A DNA stretch of 64,000 bases. Source: Zobellia barbeyronii (GTDB taxonomy: Bacteria; Bacteroidota; Bacteroidia; Flavobacteriales; Flavobacteriaceae). The DNA is taken from assembly GCF_018603515.1 (NCBI RefSeq), contig NZ_JACATN010000003.1, positions 806,001-870,000 on the forward strand. The letters run 5' to 3'. The translations under genes and the position numbers were made by a program. Numbering within the stretch: the stretch's first letter is position 1; each line of letters starts with the position of its first letter. Positions 44,660 to 55,010 of the stretch are shown here, in pieces. The notes under the pieces are model-generated. The model was not told the origin of the DNA. It made no database searches and saw only the letters and a list, made by a program, of their open reading frames with translations.

Positions 44660-45916
44660 TTATAAATTAAAGGCTTTTTTCACCTCATCTACCATGTCTA
44701 ACTTTTCCCAAGTAAACAATTCTACTTCTTTCTCAATACGACCGTTGTATGGCGATTCAAAAACCTTAGTTACTGTTCTTGGTTCTTTACCCATATGGCC
44801 ATAAGCTGCAGATTCTAAATAAATAGGGTTACGCAACTTTAAACGTTCTTCAATAGCATGTGGACGCATATCAAAAAGTGCCTTCACCTTCTTGGCAATT
44901 TCACCATCAGAAAGGCTTACGTTAGATGTACCGTACGTGTCCACATATATGGAAGTAGGCTCTACCACTCCAATAGCATAACTAACCTGCACCAAAATTT
45001 CATTGGCAACACCTGCTGCCACTAAATTCTTAGCAATATGACGTGCTGCATAAGCGGCACTTCTATCTACCTTACTTGGGTCTTTTCCACTAAAAGCACC
45101 ACCACCGTGAGCTCCTTTACCACCGTAAGTATCAACAATTATTTTTCTTCCCGTAAGTCCGGTATCACCATGAGGCCCACCAATTACAAACTTTCCGGTT
45201 GGGTTAATGTGATATTTAATCTTATCGTCAAATAAGTTTTGAGTTGCCTCAGGCAATTGCCCAACAACCCTTGGTATTAAAATCTCTACAAGATCTTTTT
45301 TGATTTTAGCTAACATAACATCATCATCCGCATCAAAAGCATCATGTTGTGTAGAGATGACAATAGTATCTATTCGCTGGGGCACATTATCATCAGAATA
45401 CTCAATAGTAACCTGAGATTTGGCATCTGGTCTTAAGTAATCTATGATTTTACCTTCTCTACGTAAGTCTGCTAAATTCTGAAGAATTTTATGCGAAATA
45501 TCTAAAGCCAAAGGCATGTAGTTTTCTGTCTCTTTAGTAGCATAACCGAACATCATACCTTGATCTCCTGCTCCTTGCTGTTCTTTTTGACCGCGATCTA
45601 CACCTTGGCTAATGTCTTGAGACTGCTCATGAATAAGTGAAATAACCCCACAAGAGTCTCCACTAAACTGATATTCACCTTTGGTATAACCAATTCCATT
45701 GATTACATCTCTTGCAATGGTTTGAACATCTAAATAAGTATCGCTCTTAACCTCTCCGGCTAAAACTACCTGACCTGTGGTAACCAAAGTTTCACAAGCA
45801 ACCTTGCTTTCTGGATCAAAAGCCAAAAAGTGATCTAATAAGGCATCGCTTATTTGATCGGCAACTTTATCAGGGTGTCCTTCGCTAACAGATTCGGAAG
45901 TAAATAAATATGGCAT
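44660..45916 (-). CDS. metK: S-adenosylmethionine synthetase
   Basis: Makes SAM from methionine and ATP. Diagnostic motifs: [15 protein letters not shown] (residues 11-25), the hexapeptide GAGDQG (about 117-122) before MMFGYA, and [19 protein letters not shown] (about 272-290) with ATP/metal-binding residues. 418 residues, slightly longer than E. coli MetK. It lies 266 bases downstream of the previous gene under a SAM-II-type riboswitch, so its own product should repress it. metY follows on the same strand after 312 bases. Confidence 0.98.
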   Translation of the reverse strand: MPYLFTSESVSEGHPDKVADQISDALLDHFLAFDPESKVACETLVTTGQVVLAGEVKSDTYLDVQTIARDVINGIGYTKGEYQFSGDSCGVISLIHEQSQDISQGVDRGQKEQQGAGDQGMMFGYATKETENYMPLALDISHKILQNLADLRREGKIIDYLRPDAKSQVTIEYSDDNVPQRIDTIVISTQHDAFDADDDVMLAKIKKDLVEILIPRVVGQLPEATQNLFDDKIKYHINPTGKFVIGGPHGDTGLTGRKIIVDTYGGKGAHGGGAFSGKDPSKVDRSAAYAARHIAKNLVAAGVANEILVQVSYAIGVVEPTSIYVDTYGTSNVSLSDGEIAKKVKALFDMRPHAIEERLKLRNPIYLESAAYGHMGKEPRTVTKVFESPYNGRIEKEVELFTWEKLDMVDEVKKAFNL

Positions 45917-45989
45917 AACAAACTTTTATTTTTATAAAAGGATTTGAACGCAATGCCCGAAGAAGATGATGTGAAAAAATTCAACATCA

Positions 45990-46067
45990 ACTGCTTTAGC
46001 ATTTTTTTTGTTTCATAGTCTAACTCAGACTCAAAACAGAGGTTGCAATCAGTCAAATCCCTCCTCT
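45990..46067 (-). promoter_or_regulatory. SAM-II-type riboswitch (long-loop variant) upstream of metK
   Basis: Minus strand: P1 AGAGG (46067-46063) / CCTCT (46042-46038) encloses GATTTGACTGATTGCAA, closely matching the conserved SAM-II loop. A long A-rich linker leads to GCTAAAGCAG (46000-45991), the conserved GCTAAA element. Loop bases ACTG (46053-46050) can pair with CAGT (45993-45990) to close the pseudoknot. The linker insertion is larger than in the compact alphaproteobacterial type. The element ends 73 bases before the metK start. SAM binding is expected to lower translation. Confidence 0.85.
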
Positions 46068-46085
46068 TTATTTATAACTAGGACG

Positions 46086-46112
46086 CAAAAGTATAAAAAA
46101 TGTTCAGTTCAA
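46086..46112 (-). promoter_or_regulatory. Bacteroidota-type promoter of metK
   Basis: Minus-strand TTG (46112-46110), 16-base spacer, TACTTTTG (46093-46086). It lies about 20 bases upstream of the SAM-II P1 helix, so transcription would start just before the riboswitch. Confidence 0.6.
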
Positions 46113-46126
46113 TATATTAATATCGT

Positions 46127-46155
46127 GTTATTTATTGCCTCAATTAATAAATAAC
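46127..46155 (-). terminator. AT-rich hairpin after the outer-membrane receptor gene
   Basis: Perfect 10-bp inverted repeat GTTATTTATT / AATAAATAAC with a 9-base loop, 28 bases after the stop of the gene ending at 46183. There is no T-run, so it is a weak terminator or an operator-like dyad. Confidence 0.4.
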
Positions 46156-46182
46156 ATATTTAAACCCCCTATTCATTATTAA

Positions 46183-48861
46183 TTATAGGTCATATTTTAC
46201 CGAAAAAAGTATGTAGCGAGGCTGCACAAAATAGGTCTGGGTAGTAAAAAATAAATCATTGGTACTATCTCTATTCAATGTAGTGGTATTTAGCAAGTTG
46301 GTGCCTTTTATACCATACTCCCAATGGCTATCTTTCTTTTGATACGTAATATTAGATTCTAAAAAACTATACGTATTGGCAATAGTATCTTCCTTGTCTG
46401 TATAATTATAATAGTCATAATCAATATTAAAAATAAAGTTCTTCAGAAAAGTAGCATCAAACCTAGCATAAGGCCTGCTTGTAAAGTATGTAGTCTCTAA
46501 ATTTCCGTTTTCATAATTATTTACGGTATATCTGTACCCCAATTCTAAATTGGGTGCATCTTTAAAATTAGTTGATAATGCCCCCGTATAGTTTTGCGTA
46601 AAAGAATTGGATGTACGTTGCAGGTTATCAATTAAATTATTGGTTGTAGACCATGACACATTCCCTCTTACAGAACCTTTTATCTTGCCAAAAGTGCGTT
46701 CATAATTCCCACTTGCGGACAATGACTCATCTTCAAAATTGGAATTGATAGTCGTACTCACCCTATTAATTCCAATAATATCAGCACTACTTTTTAGCGC
46801 ATCTATTCGTTTGGTATAGGCTACGTTCGCAAAAATGTTGGTCAAATTGAACATATTGAAACTAAAGAAATTCAACGATAGATTGTGATTTAGAGCACTT
46901 TCTAAATCTCTGTTGCCACTATAAAGAGAGTTATAATTATTAGCAACATACCCTTGCGCAAAATTGCTGACATCTGTAAAAGCCCTTGTTACCCGGTAAT
47001 TGAAACGTATGTTTTCTGATTTTTTCAACTGGGCATTAATATATAAATCCGGTAATAGAGAGGTAAGATTATCTTCTACTACAGTTGCTAATTGCTCATT
47101 CTTAACATTGAATTGATGGAGTGTAACTCCTGGATTAAAAGTAAAAATTCCTGCGATGACTTTATAATGAAGTCCCAAATACAAATCCGAAACATTAAAA
47201 GTAACGTCATTACCAAACTCAACTCCAGTCATATCTAACGTATCTTCATTATCTAAAATCTGAAAGATATCCGAACTAAAGTTCTGATGACTTTGGGTGG
47301 TTCCTAGTGTAAGATTGAGGTTACTTTTAGAACCAAGCACACGATAATAATCAACCTTTGCATCTACTTTATTGGTGATCACATTTTTAGATTGATTTAT
47401 ATTATATAGATTTTGATTTTCATCTACTGGAAAAATATCGGCAAAAGCAAATTCACTCCTAATTGCTTCATAAAAAGGGTCTTCGTCTTGATACAAATGC
47501 TGTGCCTCTACTGCAAAAATGTTCTTTTCATTCAATGTATAGTAGAGATTAAGATTCTGATTCACCGCTAAAGGCCTTTGCTTTTTAACTTCAGAAATCT
47601 CGTCCGTAATATTGGATATGGAAAGCACATCTACCTCTTCATTATCATCGGATTGCTTTAAAAGCGCATCATAATCCAATTGAAAATTAGCATTGGGTTT
47701 ATATCTAGCACTAAATTTCGCTAGCCCAAGGTGTACCGTCTGATCTGTATTTGTTGTGGCATTTTCTACATCGTTACTAGCTATATAGGTGGTATTTCTT
47801 TGAGATTTCATTAACGTTCCTGTATAGGAATAAATTCCGAAACCACTTAGGTCTAATGTCTCAGTTGGCGCATAACTAAAGTTGGCCGCAGCAAACTTAG
47901 TATCTATATCATTAGCTCTATTGTTCTGTGCTGTAGAAAGACCCAACCCATCAGCTCCGGTTGCTATTGAACTACCTCCTCTTGAGTTTATATTCCTAAA
48001 GCCACCGGTAAAATTTCTATAGTCGTTCCGAGTAAAAGGAACTTCGCCTAGATTGTTTAAATCGGTAATAATATTAATGCTGTATTTGGGACTGTAATAG
48101 AAAAGTTTAGGATGTGCTAGATATCTATCATCAGGACCAAAGCCCGCCGTTAACTCACCAAACCAAAAATTCTTTTTCCCTTCTTTCAGCCTAATGTTCA
48201 AGGCCACATTATCATCATCATTAGTAAGGCCTTTCATTTGAGAAACCTCATTGAAATTTCTTAATACTTCAACCTTACTTAGAGCATTTGCGGGAATATT
48301 TTCAACAGCCAATTTAGTATCGCCATCAAAAAAATCTTTCCCTTCTACCATAACCTTGCTAACAGTCTTCCCCTCTACCTCTATCTGACCATCATCGTTT
48401 ATCTCTATACCTGGAAGATTCTCCAGAACGTCTTTCAGCTTTTTTTCGGTACCAGAAACAAAAGCATCCGTATCATAAACAATAGTATCGCCTTTTACGG
48501 ACACTGGCATTTCATAAGTTACCTCTACCTCATCTAATTGACTTGCCTGTTCCTGCATGATAATGTCCTTAACGGCATCGGCATCAGTTGCGGTAAACGT
48601 AAATGACTCGGTCTTAAAACCCAAGTAACTAACTTTTACCGTGTATTGAAATCCAGATTTCAGCTTTAACTTATACAGCCCGGCATGGTTTGTAATGCCA
48701 TACGATTCCAACCCTTTGGTTTCCGTATTTATAGCTATAACGTTAGCCATATCCACACCCACATCTAAACTGTCCTTAACCGTTCCGGTCAATGAAATTT
48801 CTTGAGCCACGCCCATGGTTACCATGGTAAGGAAAAAGACAAATAATAAAATATTTCTCAT
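46183..48861 (-). CDS. Outer-membrane TonB-receptor-like barrel protein with carboxypeptidase-regulatory-like domain
   Basis: 892 residues. Signal peptide LLFVFFLTMVTMGVAQ, then a CarboxypepD-regulatory/CNA-B-like domain (about 22-105; SLTGTVKDSLDVGVDMANVIAIN), a plug-like region (VKGDTIVYDTDAFVSGTEKKLKDVLENLPGIEINDDGQIEVEG), and a barrel of the OMP_b-brl_3 type ending in FSVKYDL. The plug phrase VLENLPGIEI is the standard one for this Bacteroidota group. It is 47 bases downstream of a GLPGLI gene, a common pairing. The ligand is unknown. Confidence 0.88.
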   Translation of the reverse strand: MRNILLFVFFLTMVTMGVAQEISLTGTVKDSLDVGVDMANVIAINTETKGLESYGITNHAGLYKLKLKSGFQYTVKVSYLGFKTESFTFTATDADAVKDIIMQEQASQLDEVEVTYEMPVSVKGDTIVYDTDAFVSGTEKKLKDVLENLPGIEINDDGQIEVEGKTVSKVMVEGKDFFDGDTKLAVENIPANALSKVEVLRNFNEVSQMKGLTNDDDNVALNIRLKEGKKNFWFGELTAGFGPDDRYLAHPKLFYYSPKYSINIITDLNNLGEVPFTRNDYRNFTGGFRNINSRGGSSIATGADGLGLSTAQNNRANDIDTKFAAANFSYAPTETLDLSGFGIYSYTGTLMKSQRNTTYIASNDVENATTNTDQTVHLGLAKFSARYKPNANFQLDYDALLKQSDDNEEVDVLSISNITDEISEVKKQRPLAVNQNLNLYYTLNEKNIFAVEAQHLYQDEDPFYEAIRSEFAFADIFPVDENQNLYNINQSKNVITNKVDAKVDYYRVLGSKSNLNLTLGTTQSHQNFSSDIFQILDNEDTLDMTGVEFGNDVTFNVSDLYLGLHYKVIAGIFTFNPGVTLHQFNVKNEQLATVVEDNLTSLLPDLYINAQLKKSENIRFNYRVTRAFTDVSNFAQGYVANNYNSLYSGNRDLESALNHNLSLNFFSFNMFNLTNIFANVAYTKRIDALKSSADIIGINRVSTTINSNFEDESLSASGNYERTFGKIKGSVRGNVSWSTTNNLIDNLQRTSNSFTQNYTGALSTNFKDAPNLELGYRYTVNNYENGNLETTYFTSRPYARFDATFLKNFIFNIDYDYYNYTDKEDTIANTYSFLESNITYQKKDSHWEYGIKGTNLLNTTTLNRDSTNDLFFTTQTYFVQPRYILFSVKYDL

Positions 48862-48908
48862 TATGAAATTGTTAGATGCAACTTGGTAATAGTTTGTGAA
48901 TAGAAATA

Positions 48909-49763
48909 TTATTGAGGGCGGCCGTCTCCTCGTCCACGTCTATTCCTAAAGTTTTCGCGCATCTCTTTCATCTTCTCCTGTGATATCTCATCATATTCCG
49001 TCTGAGTAACTTTTTTACCTTTACTCGGAGCCTTGATTTCTATTTTCTCAGATGGGTTTAAAGTGATTTCAGAACACACTATAGTCGTAATATCATCACT
49101 TACAGCAAGAATAAGTCCCGGAAGCCCCCAATAGGAAGCTGGACCTTGGTTAATAGGTATCTCTGGAGTATACCACGCTATAATTTCAACTTCCTTTATA
49201 ATGAATTCCTCATCTTTTTTCTCACCTTCTTTCTTCTCCAAATCATTTGGACGGCGAAAAACAGCTCTCATATTAGGACGTTTTATAGTCTTTACAGCCG
49301 TAGCCTTAAAAGCCGTATAATTCCCTATCTGTTTGGTATCACTTTCTAATTTCCAATCTAGTTTCTCCAATTCATCATCAACTAGAAAAATTTTACCCAA
49401 AAGCTCGTTTTTGATTAAATATCTCTGGCTTTTAATATCCTTGTATAAATCACCACCAGAAGCCATCATAGCACCAAAACGTGGTCTTCTACCACCTTCT
49501 CTACCTCCTGGTTGTTCTAACTGTTCTTCTTCCTCATATATAGATTCTGTCTGATTGAAAGTAAGCTCAAAGGTTTTTTCATTGGCCTTTTTCATGCGCT
49601 CCATTATCTCCTTTTTACGGTCTTCTGGTATTTTTCTACCTCCAAAATCCATATTTACCTGAGTCTTGCTCTGGTATGTTGCTTTTCCCTGAAAATCTTG
49701 TGCGTACGAACTAGCGCATAGCAAAACAAGAATTAAACCTATAGACCACTTATCTTTCATCAT
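48909..49763 (-). CDS. GLPGLI family secreted protein
   Basis: 284 residues with signal peptide SIGLILVLLCASSYAQ and the family-naming motif in SYWGLPGLILAV (about residue 212). Beta-rich, with a glycine/arginine-rich insert (EQPGGREGGRRPRFGA) and a basic C-terminus (NRRGRGDGRPQ). Members usually precede a TonB-type outer-membrane protein, as here, and are thought to work with it; the function is not known. Confidence 0.9.
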   Translation of the reverse strand: MMKDKWSIGLILVLLCASSYAQDFQGKATYQSKTQVNMDFGGRKIPEDRKKEIMERMKKANEKTFELTFNQTESIYEEEEQLEQPGGREGGRRPRFGAMMASGGDLYKDIKSQRYLIKNELLGKIFLVDDELEKLDWKLESDTKQIGNYTAFKATAVKTIKRPNMRAVFRRPNDLEKKEGEKKDEEFIIKEVEIIAWYTPEIPINQGPASYWGLPGLILAVSDDITTIVCSEITLNPSEKIEIKAPSKGKKVTQTEYDEISQEKMKEMRENFRNRRGRGDGRPQ

Positions 49764-49960
49764 AATAGTTTGTTAGATTGAATTTAAGACTGTGAAAAAT
49801 CCATTTGGTTTAATCCACCTTTCAAAAGAAAATAAATGCGCATTTAAACATTTTTTCCTCTGTGCTTGAAATATTTTTTTTACTTCATACAGTTATCTTG
49901 TATCTTGTACCTTCTAATTGTTCTGAAAACAACAACACAACCATTAATTAATTTAGCTCT

Positions 49961-50575
49961 ATGCACATAGCAGTTGCCGGAAACATCGGTGCGGGAAAAA
50001 CAACCTTAACTAGATTATTAGCAAAACATTACAACTGGGAAGCCAATTTTGAAGAGGTCGTAGACAACCCGTATCTAGATGATTTTTATAATCAAATGGA
50101 ACGTTGGAGTTTTAATCTTCAAATCTACTTTTTGAACACAAGGTTTCGTCAAATCCTCCAAATAAGAGAAAGTGGCAAGGATATTATACAAGATCGGACC
50201 ATTTATGAAGATGCCTATATTTTTGCACCCAACTTGCATGCTATGGGCCTTATGACCAATAGGGATTTTACTAATTACCAAAGTCTTTTTGAGTTGATGG
50301 AAAGCTTAGTTCAACCTCCTGACCTGCTTATTTATTTACGTAGCTCTATTCCTAATTTGGTAAAACAAATTCATAAAAGAGGCCGTGAATATGAGAACAG
50401 TATATCAATAGACTACTTGAGTAGACTAAATGAACGTTACGAAGCATGGATACATGGTTATAGCAAAGGAAACCTTCTTATAATTGATGTAGACAATTTA
50501 GATTTTGTTGATGAACCTGAAGATTTAGGTACAGTTATCAATAAAATCGATGCAGAGATTAACGGCTTATTCTAG
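49961..50575 (+). CDS. Deoxynucleoside kinase
   Basis: Salvage kinase of the dNK/dCK/dGK family. P-loop GNIGAGKTTLTRLL (residues 7-20), the EEVVDNPYLDDFY substrate segment, the DRTIYED (DRx) motif around residue 78, and LIYLRSSIPNLVKQIHKRGREYE containing the lid arginines. 204 residues. Specific nucleoside cannot be read, with purine deoxynucleosides most often the substrate in bacterial homologues. It is divergent from the GLPGLI gene and meets the App1-like gene tail to tail with an 8-base gap. Confidence 0.92.
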   Translation: MHIAVAGNIGAGKTTLTRLLAKHYNWEANFEEVVDNPYLDDFYNQMERWSFNLQIYFLNTRFRQILQIRESGKDIIQDRTIYEDAYIFAPNLHAMGLMTNRDFTNYQSLFELMESLVQPPDLLIYLRSSIPNLVKQIHKRGREYENSISIDYLSRLNERYEAWIHGYSKGNLLIIDVDNLDFVDEPEDLGTVINKIDAEINGLF

Positions 50576-50582
50576 GTAGAAA

Positions 50583-51590
50583 TCATTTTATAAAACCATT
50601 TTCTTTAGCATGAGCAATGGCCTGTTCACTACTTTCCACCAATAATACCGGTGTTGTTTTGTAGGTTTCGAACAGTCCGCTTACGCGTTCCATTCTCCTT
50701 TTATGGGCTACACTTCTTAAATAGATTGCGCTAACTTGTTTAGGGTAAAGCTCTGCTATTTCTTTATAAATATCTGCGTCATGCTCACCACTATCTCCTA
50801 TCAAGATAAATTTTAGATTCGGATAGGTTTTTAAGATATTGAGTATTTCCTTTTGTTTTTGAGGTTTCTCTGCTCTTGATTTACCACCTCCCAATCTGGG
50901 AAAATTTCGCAAAAGAATAGGTCCTTTTGGAAAATCATTTTCTTGAAGAAAAAGTTCTAGATAGCGGTACAAGTTCCATGGGCTGTGGCTTACGTAAAAG
51001 ATTGGATTAGCAGCTGCTCCGGATTTTCCTCTATGTAACAAACCATAAAACTCTGCCGAACCCTTAAGTGGTGTTCGCTTACTTGCACGTTTTAAAATAG
51101 TGTTCACCACCACACGCCACTTTAGAGAAGATACTACACCGGTATGTAAGATGGTATCATCTATATCGCTTATAACTCCAAATTCCGCATTTTTAGAAGG
51201 AATTAAAACCTCACCCGGAAAGCGGTTTTGATGAAGTATTTCTCTACGCAGAGCACTATCATCATATGCAATTTCATAGTTTAACCATCCTTCCTGATTG
51301 GTAAGCTGACCTAAATCCTCAAGGGATTCATCAAAAACGTAATAGCCTCTCCTATCGGTTTTACCGGATAATATTCTACCATCTGATAGTTTTACCTTCA
51401 CGGAGGTGTGTCTTATTTCATCGGTTTCAAATCGTTTGTAACTGTTCCAAATTAGATTGAAGAAACCTTTTTGGGACAAATCTATTTCTTCATCCTCCAA
51501 AGCTCGGCCGCGTGCATAAAAATGCGAATCCGTACCATAACTCTGAAAAGCAATGATCTGCAACTTGTCTTTCTTCCCGAATAAACCCAT
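50583..51590 (-). CDS. App1-like phosphatidate phosphatase domain protein (DUF2183)
   Basis: Start chosen at 51590 (MGLFGKKDKLQIIAFQSYG); the frame runs 21 codons further upstream, but that part looks like a spurious hydrophobic extension. About 335 residues. An N-terminal beta domain is followed by the HAD-like motif GVISDIDDTILHTGV with the DxDxT catalytic aspartates, then YVSHSPWNLYRYLELF and FILIGDSGEHDADIYKEI. Fungal App1 dephosphorylates phosphatidate; the bacterial substrate is unproven. Confidence 0.88.
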   Translation of the reverse strand: MGLFGKKDKLQIIAFQSYGTDSHFYARGRALEDEEIDLSQKGFFNLIWNSYKRFETDEIRHTSVKVKLSDGRILSGKTDRRGYYVFDESLEDLGQLTNQEGWLNYEIAYDDSALRREILHQNRFPGEVLIPSKNAEFGVISDIDDTILHTGVVSSLKWRVVVNTILKRASKRTPLKGSAEFYGLLHRGKSGAAANPIFYVSHSPWNLYRYLELFLQENDFPKGPILLRNFPRLGGGKSRAEKPQKQKEILNILKTYPNLKFILIGDSGEHDADIYKEIAELYPKQVSAIYLRSVAHKRRMERVSGLFETYKTTPVLLVESSEQAIAHAKENGFIK

Positions 51591-51769
51591 AGCATCAAAT
51601 ATACTTAAATATAGCACTTGGACTAGACCTAATAAAAAACTACAAGTGCTCAAAAGGAACGTTCACGCAACCAAAGGTAGGTTTCCCTCAACGGTGGTTT
51701 TTTAGAAAAGAGTTCAGCAGTAAGTTTAACCAAATCTATTCTGCAGATAGACGCTAAAATTCAAAAAAA

Positions 51770-52474
51770 ATGAAGCCAAAGAAAAATCCACAACAGGACC
51801 TGAACCGCAACCGACCCATTTACTTTCTATTTGGACTACTATTTGTTCTTATGTTAACCCTAGCAGCATTTGAATGGAAAACCTACGATCATTCCTATGA
51901 CTATGATATTTCTATGAATATTGAGGATGAGCTAACTGAAGAGCTACCCATTTTGGTAGAGTTTAAAACACCACCATCTCCTAAACAAATTCAGGCGCCA
52001 CCTATTATTGAGATAATTGATGATGAAGACGAAGAAATAGAAGACATAATTGAATCTTCCGAAACAGACCAAGAAGAAAAAATCTTAGAGGTCTCAGATA
52101 TTGAAGTAATGGATAACGATGAGCCAGAAGAGATGTCCTTTATGGTTATTGAAGATGTACCGGTTTTTCCAGGATGTGAAAAGGAACAGAACAAAAGAGC
52201 GTGTTTCCAAACAATGATGAACAAACATATTGCAAAAAACTTTAGATATCCTGAATCTGCACAAGAAATGGGCATACAAGGCAGGGTGAATATTATGTTT
52301 GTAATACAAAAAGACGGAAGCATTGGCAATGTACAATTGCGAGGACCAGACAAAAGCCTTGAAAAAGAAGCCAAAAGAATAATAGATAAACTACCTCAAA
52401 TGGAACCGGGAAAACAGAGGGGTACACCAGTAAGAGTCCCTTTTAGCATCCCAATAAATTTTAGACTTCAATAA
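51770..52474 (+). CDS. TonB-family energy transducer
   Basis: 234 residues. One N-terminal membrane helix (PIYFLFGLLFVLMLTLAAF, about 18-36), a periplasmic acidic/proline linker (PPSPKQIQAPPIIEIIDDEDEEIED), and a C-terminal TonB domain (about 150-234; FRYPESAQEMGIQGRVNIMFVIQKDGSIGNVQL). It transmits the proton motive force to outer-membrane receptors such as the one at 46.2 kb. No exbB/exbD nearby. Shares a bidirectional terminator with hppA. Confidence 0.92.
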   Translation: MKPKKNPQQDLNRNRPIYFLFGLLFVLMLTLAAFEWKTYDHSYDYDISMNIEDELTEELPILVEFKTPPSPKQIQAPPIIEIIDDEDEEIEDIIESSETDQEEKILEVSDIEVMDNDEPEEMSFMVIEDVPVFPGCEKEQNKRACFQTMMNKHIAKNFRYPESAQEMGIQGRVNIMFVIQKDGSIGNVQLRGPDKSLEKEAKRIIDKLPQMEPGKQRGTPVRVPFSIPINFRLQ

Positions 52475-52477
52475 ATA

Positions 52478-52507
52478 AAAAAGGGACCATTTTCATGGTC
52501 CCTTTTT
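52478..52507. terminator. Bidirectional terminator between tonB-like gene and hppA
   Basis: Perfect stem AAAAAGGGACCAT / ATGGTCCCTTTTT with a TTTC loop, four bases after the tonB-like stop; A- and T-runs on either side serve both strands. Confidence 0.95.
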
Positions 52508-52526
52508 AAATATGAATTAGGTTAAG

Positions 52527-54902
52527 TTATTTTCGAATATCCACATTTTCAATAGTGATTTCGGTTTCTTTACCTTTATTCGATTCAACGTTTTTCTCAA
52601 AAGCCATCAATTGATTTTTTACGTCTGATTGAGTTCCTTTAAAAATTTTCTCTTGAGATAATTTTTCACCGTTCACAACTGTAGTATATGCAATTGTTGC
52701 CTCGGCCATGTGAGAATCTAGGTCATTCATTTCAATCCTAATCTCTTTATTATTCTCTACACCGGCCATGCCAGTAGCTTCCATTGCAATACTTGGCGCA
52801 ATAACCAAAGCCACAACAGACATCAATTTTAAAAGAATATTTAAAGAAGGTCCCGAAGTATCTTTAAATGGATCACCCACCGTATCACCTACAACGGCTG
52901 CTTTGTGTGCATCCGTACCTTTACGACCATCAGACTCAATCATCTTCTTAGCGTTATCCCAAGCACCACCAGCATTAGATTGGAAGATTGCCATTAGAAC
53001 ACCACAAGTTGTTACACCAGCCAAAAGACCACCTAGCATTTCTGCACCACCTATAAAACCAACCGCAACTGGAACCACTATTGCCAATAGGCCCGGCAAA
53101 ACCATTTCTCTAATAGAAGCTTTTGTAGAAATATCCACACACTTGTCATATTCCGCATAACCATCGGCGGCATCAAAAATAGCACGTTGTTCTGGTGTCG
53201 CTTTTGACATATCTGAATCTACCTCTCGCATTACCTGTAAAGCGGCTTTTAACTGAGGAATATCTCTAAATTGACGTCTTACTTCTTCGATCATTGCCAT
53301 TGCAGCACGACCTACAGCATTCATTGACAACGCGGAGAATACAAAAGGAAGCATCCCTCCTACTAAAAGACCCGCCATAATTTTAGGTTGTGACACATCA
53401 ATAGAAGTTACATTGGCCACTTTCATAAAAGCAGAGAACAAAGCTAAAGCCGTTAACGCTGCAGAAGCAATCGCAAAACCTTTACCTATAGCTGCTGTAG
53501 TATTACCTACTGCATCTAATTTATCTGTACGCTCTCTAACTTCCTTAGGAAGTTCTGCCATCTCTGCGATACCACCAGCATTATCAGATATTGGTCCGTA
53601 AGCATCAACAGCTAATTGGATACCTGTATTAGCTAACATCCCTACAGCAGCAATTGCGATACCATATAAACCTGCAAAATGATGCGATACTATAATTGCA
53701 GCTGCAATTAATAAAATAGGAATCATCGTAGACATCATTCCCACACCTAAACCAGCTATTATATTTGTTGCAGCACCAGTTTCAGATTGTTTTACAATTG
53801 AGTTTACTGGTTTTGAACCTGTACCTGTATAGTATTCCGTAATCTTACCAACACCTAAACCAGCAATAAGACCAGCAAGAGTTGCATAGAATATACCCAT
53901 TGCACCCATTGGTAAACCGTCTATAGATTCTGGGATTAAGGCAGTAATAATAAAGTATGAAGCCACAACCATTAAACCAGCAGAACCAAATTCGCCAACA
54001 TTTAAAGCAGTTTGTGGATTTCCACCATCTTTAACTTTCACAAAGAAGGTACCTATAATAGACATCACAATACCTACCGCAGCTAGCACTAAAGGAAGGT
54101 AGACAGCACCTAAACCTGCAAAATCAGGAGTAATAATAAATGCACCCAATACCATGGTACCTATAATAGAACCTACGTACGATTCAAATAAATCTGCTCC
54201 CATACCGGCAACATCACCAACATTATCACCAACATTATCTGCAATTGTAGCAGGGTTTAAAGGGTGATCTTCAGGAATACCTGCTTCAACCTTTCCAACT
54301 AAATCCGCACCAACATCAGCAGCTTTGGTATAAATACCACCACCTACTCTAGCGAAAAGAGCAATAGAAGAAGCTCCTAAAGAGAAACCTGAAAGAACAT
54401 TCAATACTAAACTTAAATTCTCTGCACCAGGCCACATAGACTGGTAAAACATGAACAGAACACTTAGTCCTAAAACTCCTAGTCCAACAACTCCTAGTCC
54501 CATTACAGCACCACCTGCAAAGGCAACTTCCAAGGCTTTGCCTAAGGAGGTTTTAGCAGCTTGGGTTGTTCTAACGTTTGCTTTTGTAGCAACCTTCATT
54601 CCTATGAAGCCTGCTAAAGCTGAACAAATTGCTCCTACTACAAATGATAGGGCCACCATTCCGTGAGAACCTTCTTCATTACTTCCTTTAAAAAACAGAA
54701 GAATAGCTACTGCTACTACAAAAATTGCAAGAATTTTGTATTCGGCTTTCAAGAAAGACATTGCACCATCGGCAATATTCTTTGCTATTCTTGCCATTTT
54801 TTCGTCACCAACTTCTTGTTTGGTTACCCATACGTCCTTGACGAAAACGAATACCAGAGCCAGTATTCCAAATACTGGCAAAAATTTCACTACTAATTCC
54901 AT
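52527..54902 (-). CDS. hppA: Membrane-bound ion-pumping pyrophosphatase
   Basis: Couples pyrophosphate hydrolysis to H+ or Na+ export. 791 residues with about sixteen membrane helices. Catalytic loops: [20 protein letters not shown] and [19 protein letters not shown] (about 200-245), [16 protein letters not shown], and the third cytosolic loop [29 protein letters not shown] has Ala where K+-independent enzymes carry Lys, so a K+-dependent type is predicted. H+ versus Na+ cannot be decided. After the last helix it has an extra hydrophilic tail of about 80 residues. The soluble pyrophosphatase gene is directly upstream. Confidence 0.96.
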   Translation of the reverse strand: MELVVKFLPVFGILALVFVFVKDVWVTKQEVGDEKMARIAKNIADGAMSFLKAEYKILAIFVVAVAILLFFKGSNEEGSHGMVALSFVVGAICSALAGFIGMKVATKANVRTTQAAKTSLGKALEVAFAGGAVMGLGVVGLGVLGLSVLFMFYQSMWPGAENLSLVLNVLSGFSLGASSIALFARVGGGIYTKAADVGADLVGKVEAGIPEDHPLNPATIADNVGDNVGDVAGMGADLFESYVGSIIGTMVLGAFIITPDFAGLGAVYLPLVLAAVGIVMSIIGTFFVKVKDGGNPQTALNVGEFGSAGLMVVASYFIITALIPESIDGLPMGAMGIFYATLAGLIAGLGVGKITEYYTGTGSKPVNSIVKQSETGAATNIIAGLGVGMMSTMIPILLIAAAIIVSHHFAGLYGIAIAAVGMLANTGIQLAVDAYGPISDNAGGIAEMAELPKEVRERTDKLDAVGNTTAAIGKGFAIASAALTALALFSAFMKVANVTSIDVSQPKIMAGLLVGGMLPFVFSALSMNAVGRAAMAMIEEVRRQFRDIPQLKAALQVMREVDSDMSKATPEQRAIFDAADGYAEYDKCVDISTKASIREMVLPGLLAIVVPVAVGFIGGAEMLGGLLAGVTTCGVLMAIFQSNAGGAWDNAKKMIESDGRKGTDAHKAAVVGDTVGDPFKDTSGPSLNILLKLMSVVALVIAPSIAMEATGMAGVENNKEIRIEMNDLDSHMAEATIAYTTVVNGEKLSQEKIFKGTQSDVKNQLMAFEKNVESNKGKETEITIENVDIRK

Positions 54903-54957
54903 TTGAGTTGTTGTTTAGGATTTCTAATGACAACTAAAGTAATGAAATTGATCTTAT

Positions 54958-54994
54958 AAAAAAAAGCCTTTTTTATTGCTAAAAAAGGCTTTTT
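54958..54994 (-). terminator. Terminator of the soluble pyrophosphatase gene
   Basis: AAAAAGCC... and ...GGCTTTTT arms around ATTGC, followed by T-rich sequence on the minus strand, 17 bases after the ppa stop and 56 bases before the hppA start. Confidence 0.85.
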
Positions 54995-55010
54995 GAAGAG
55001 TAATTATTAT

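Noticed and set aside
45850-46056. 68-codon minus-strand frame upstream of metK
   Set aside because: It covers the SAM-II aptamer and overlaps the metK start; the sequence is explained by the riboswitch.
54211-54240. Short tandem repeat CCAACATTATCA
   Set aside because: It encodes the conserved [10 protein letters not shown] loop of the membrane pyrophosphatase.
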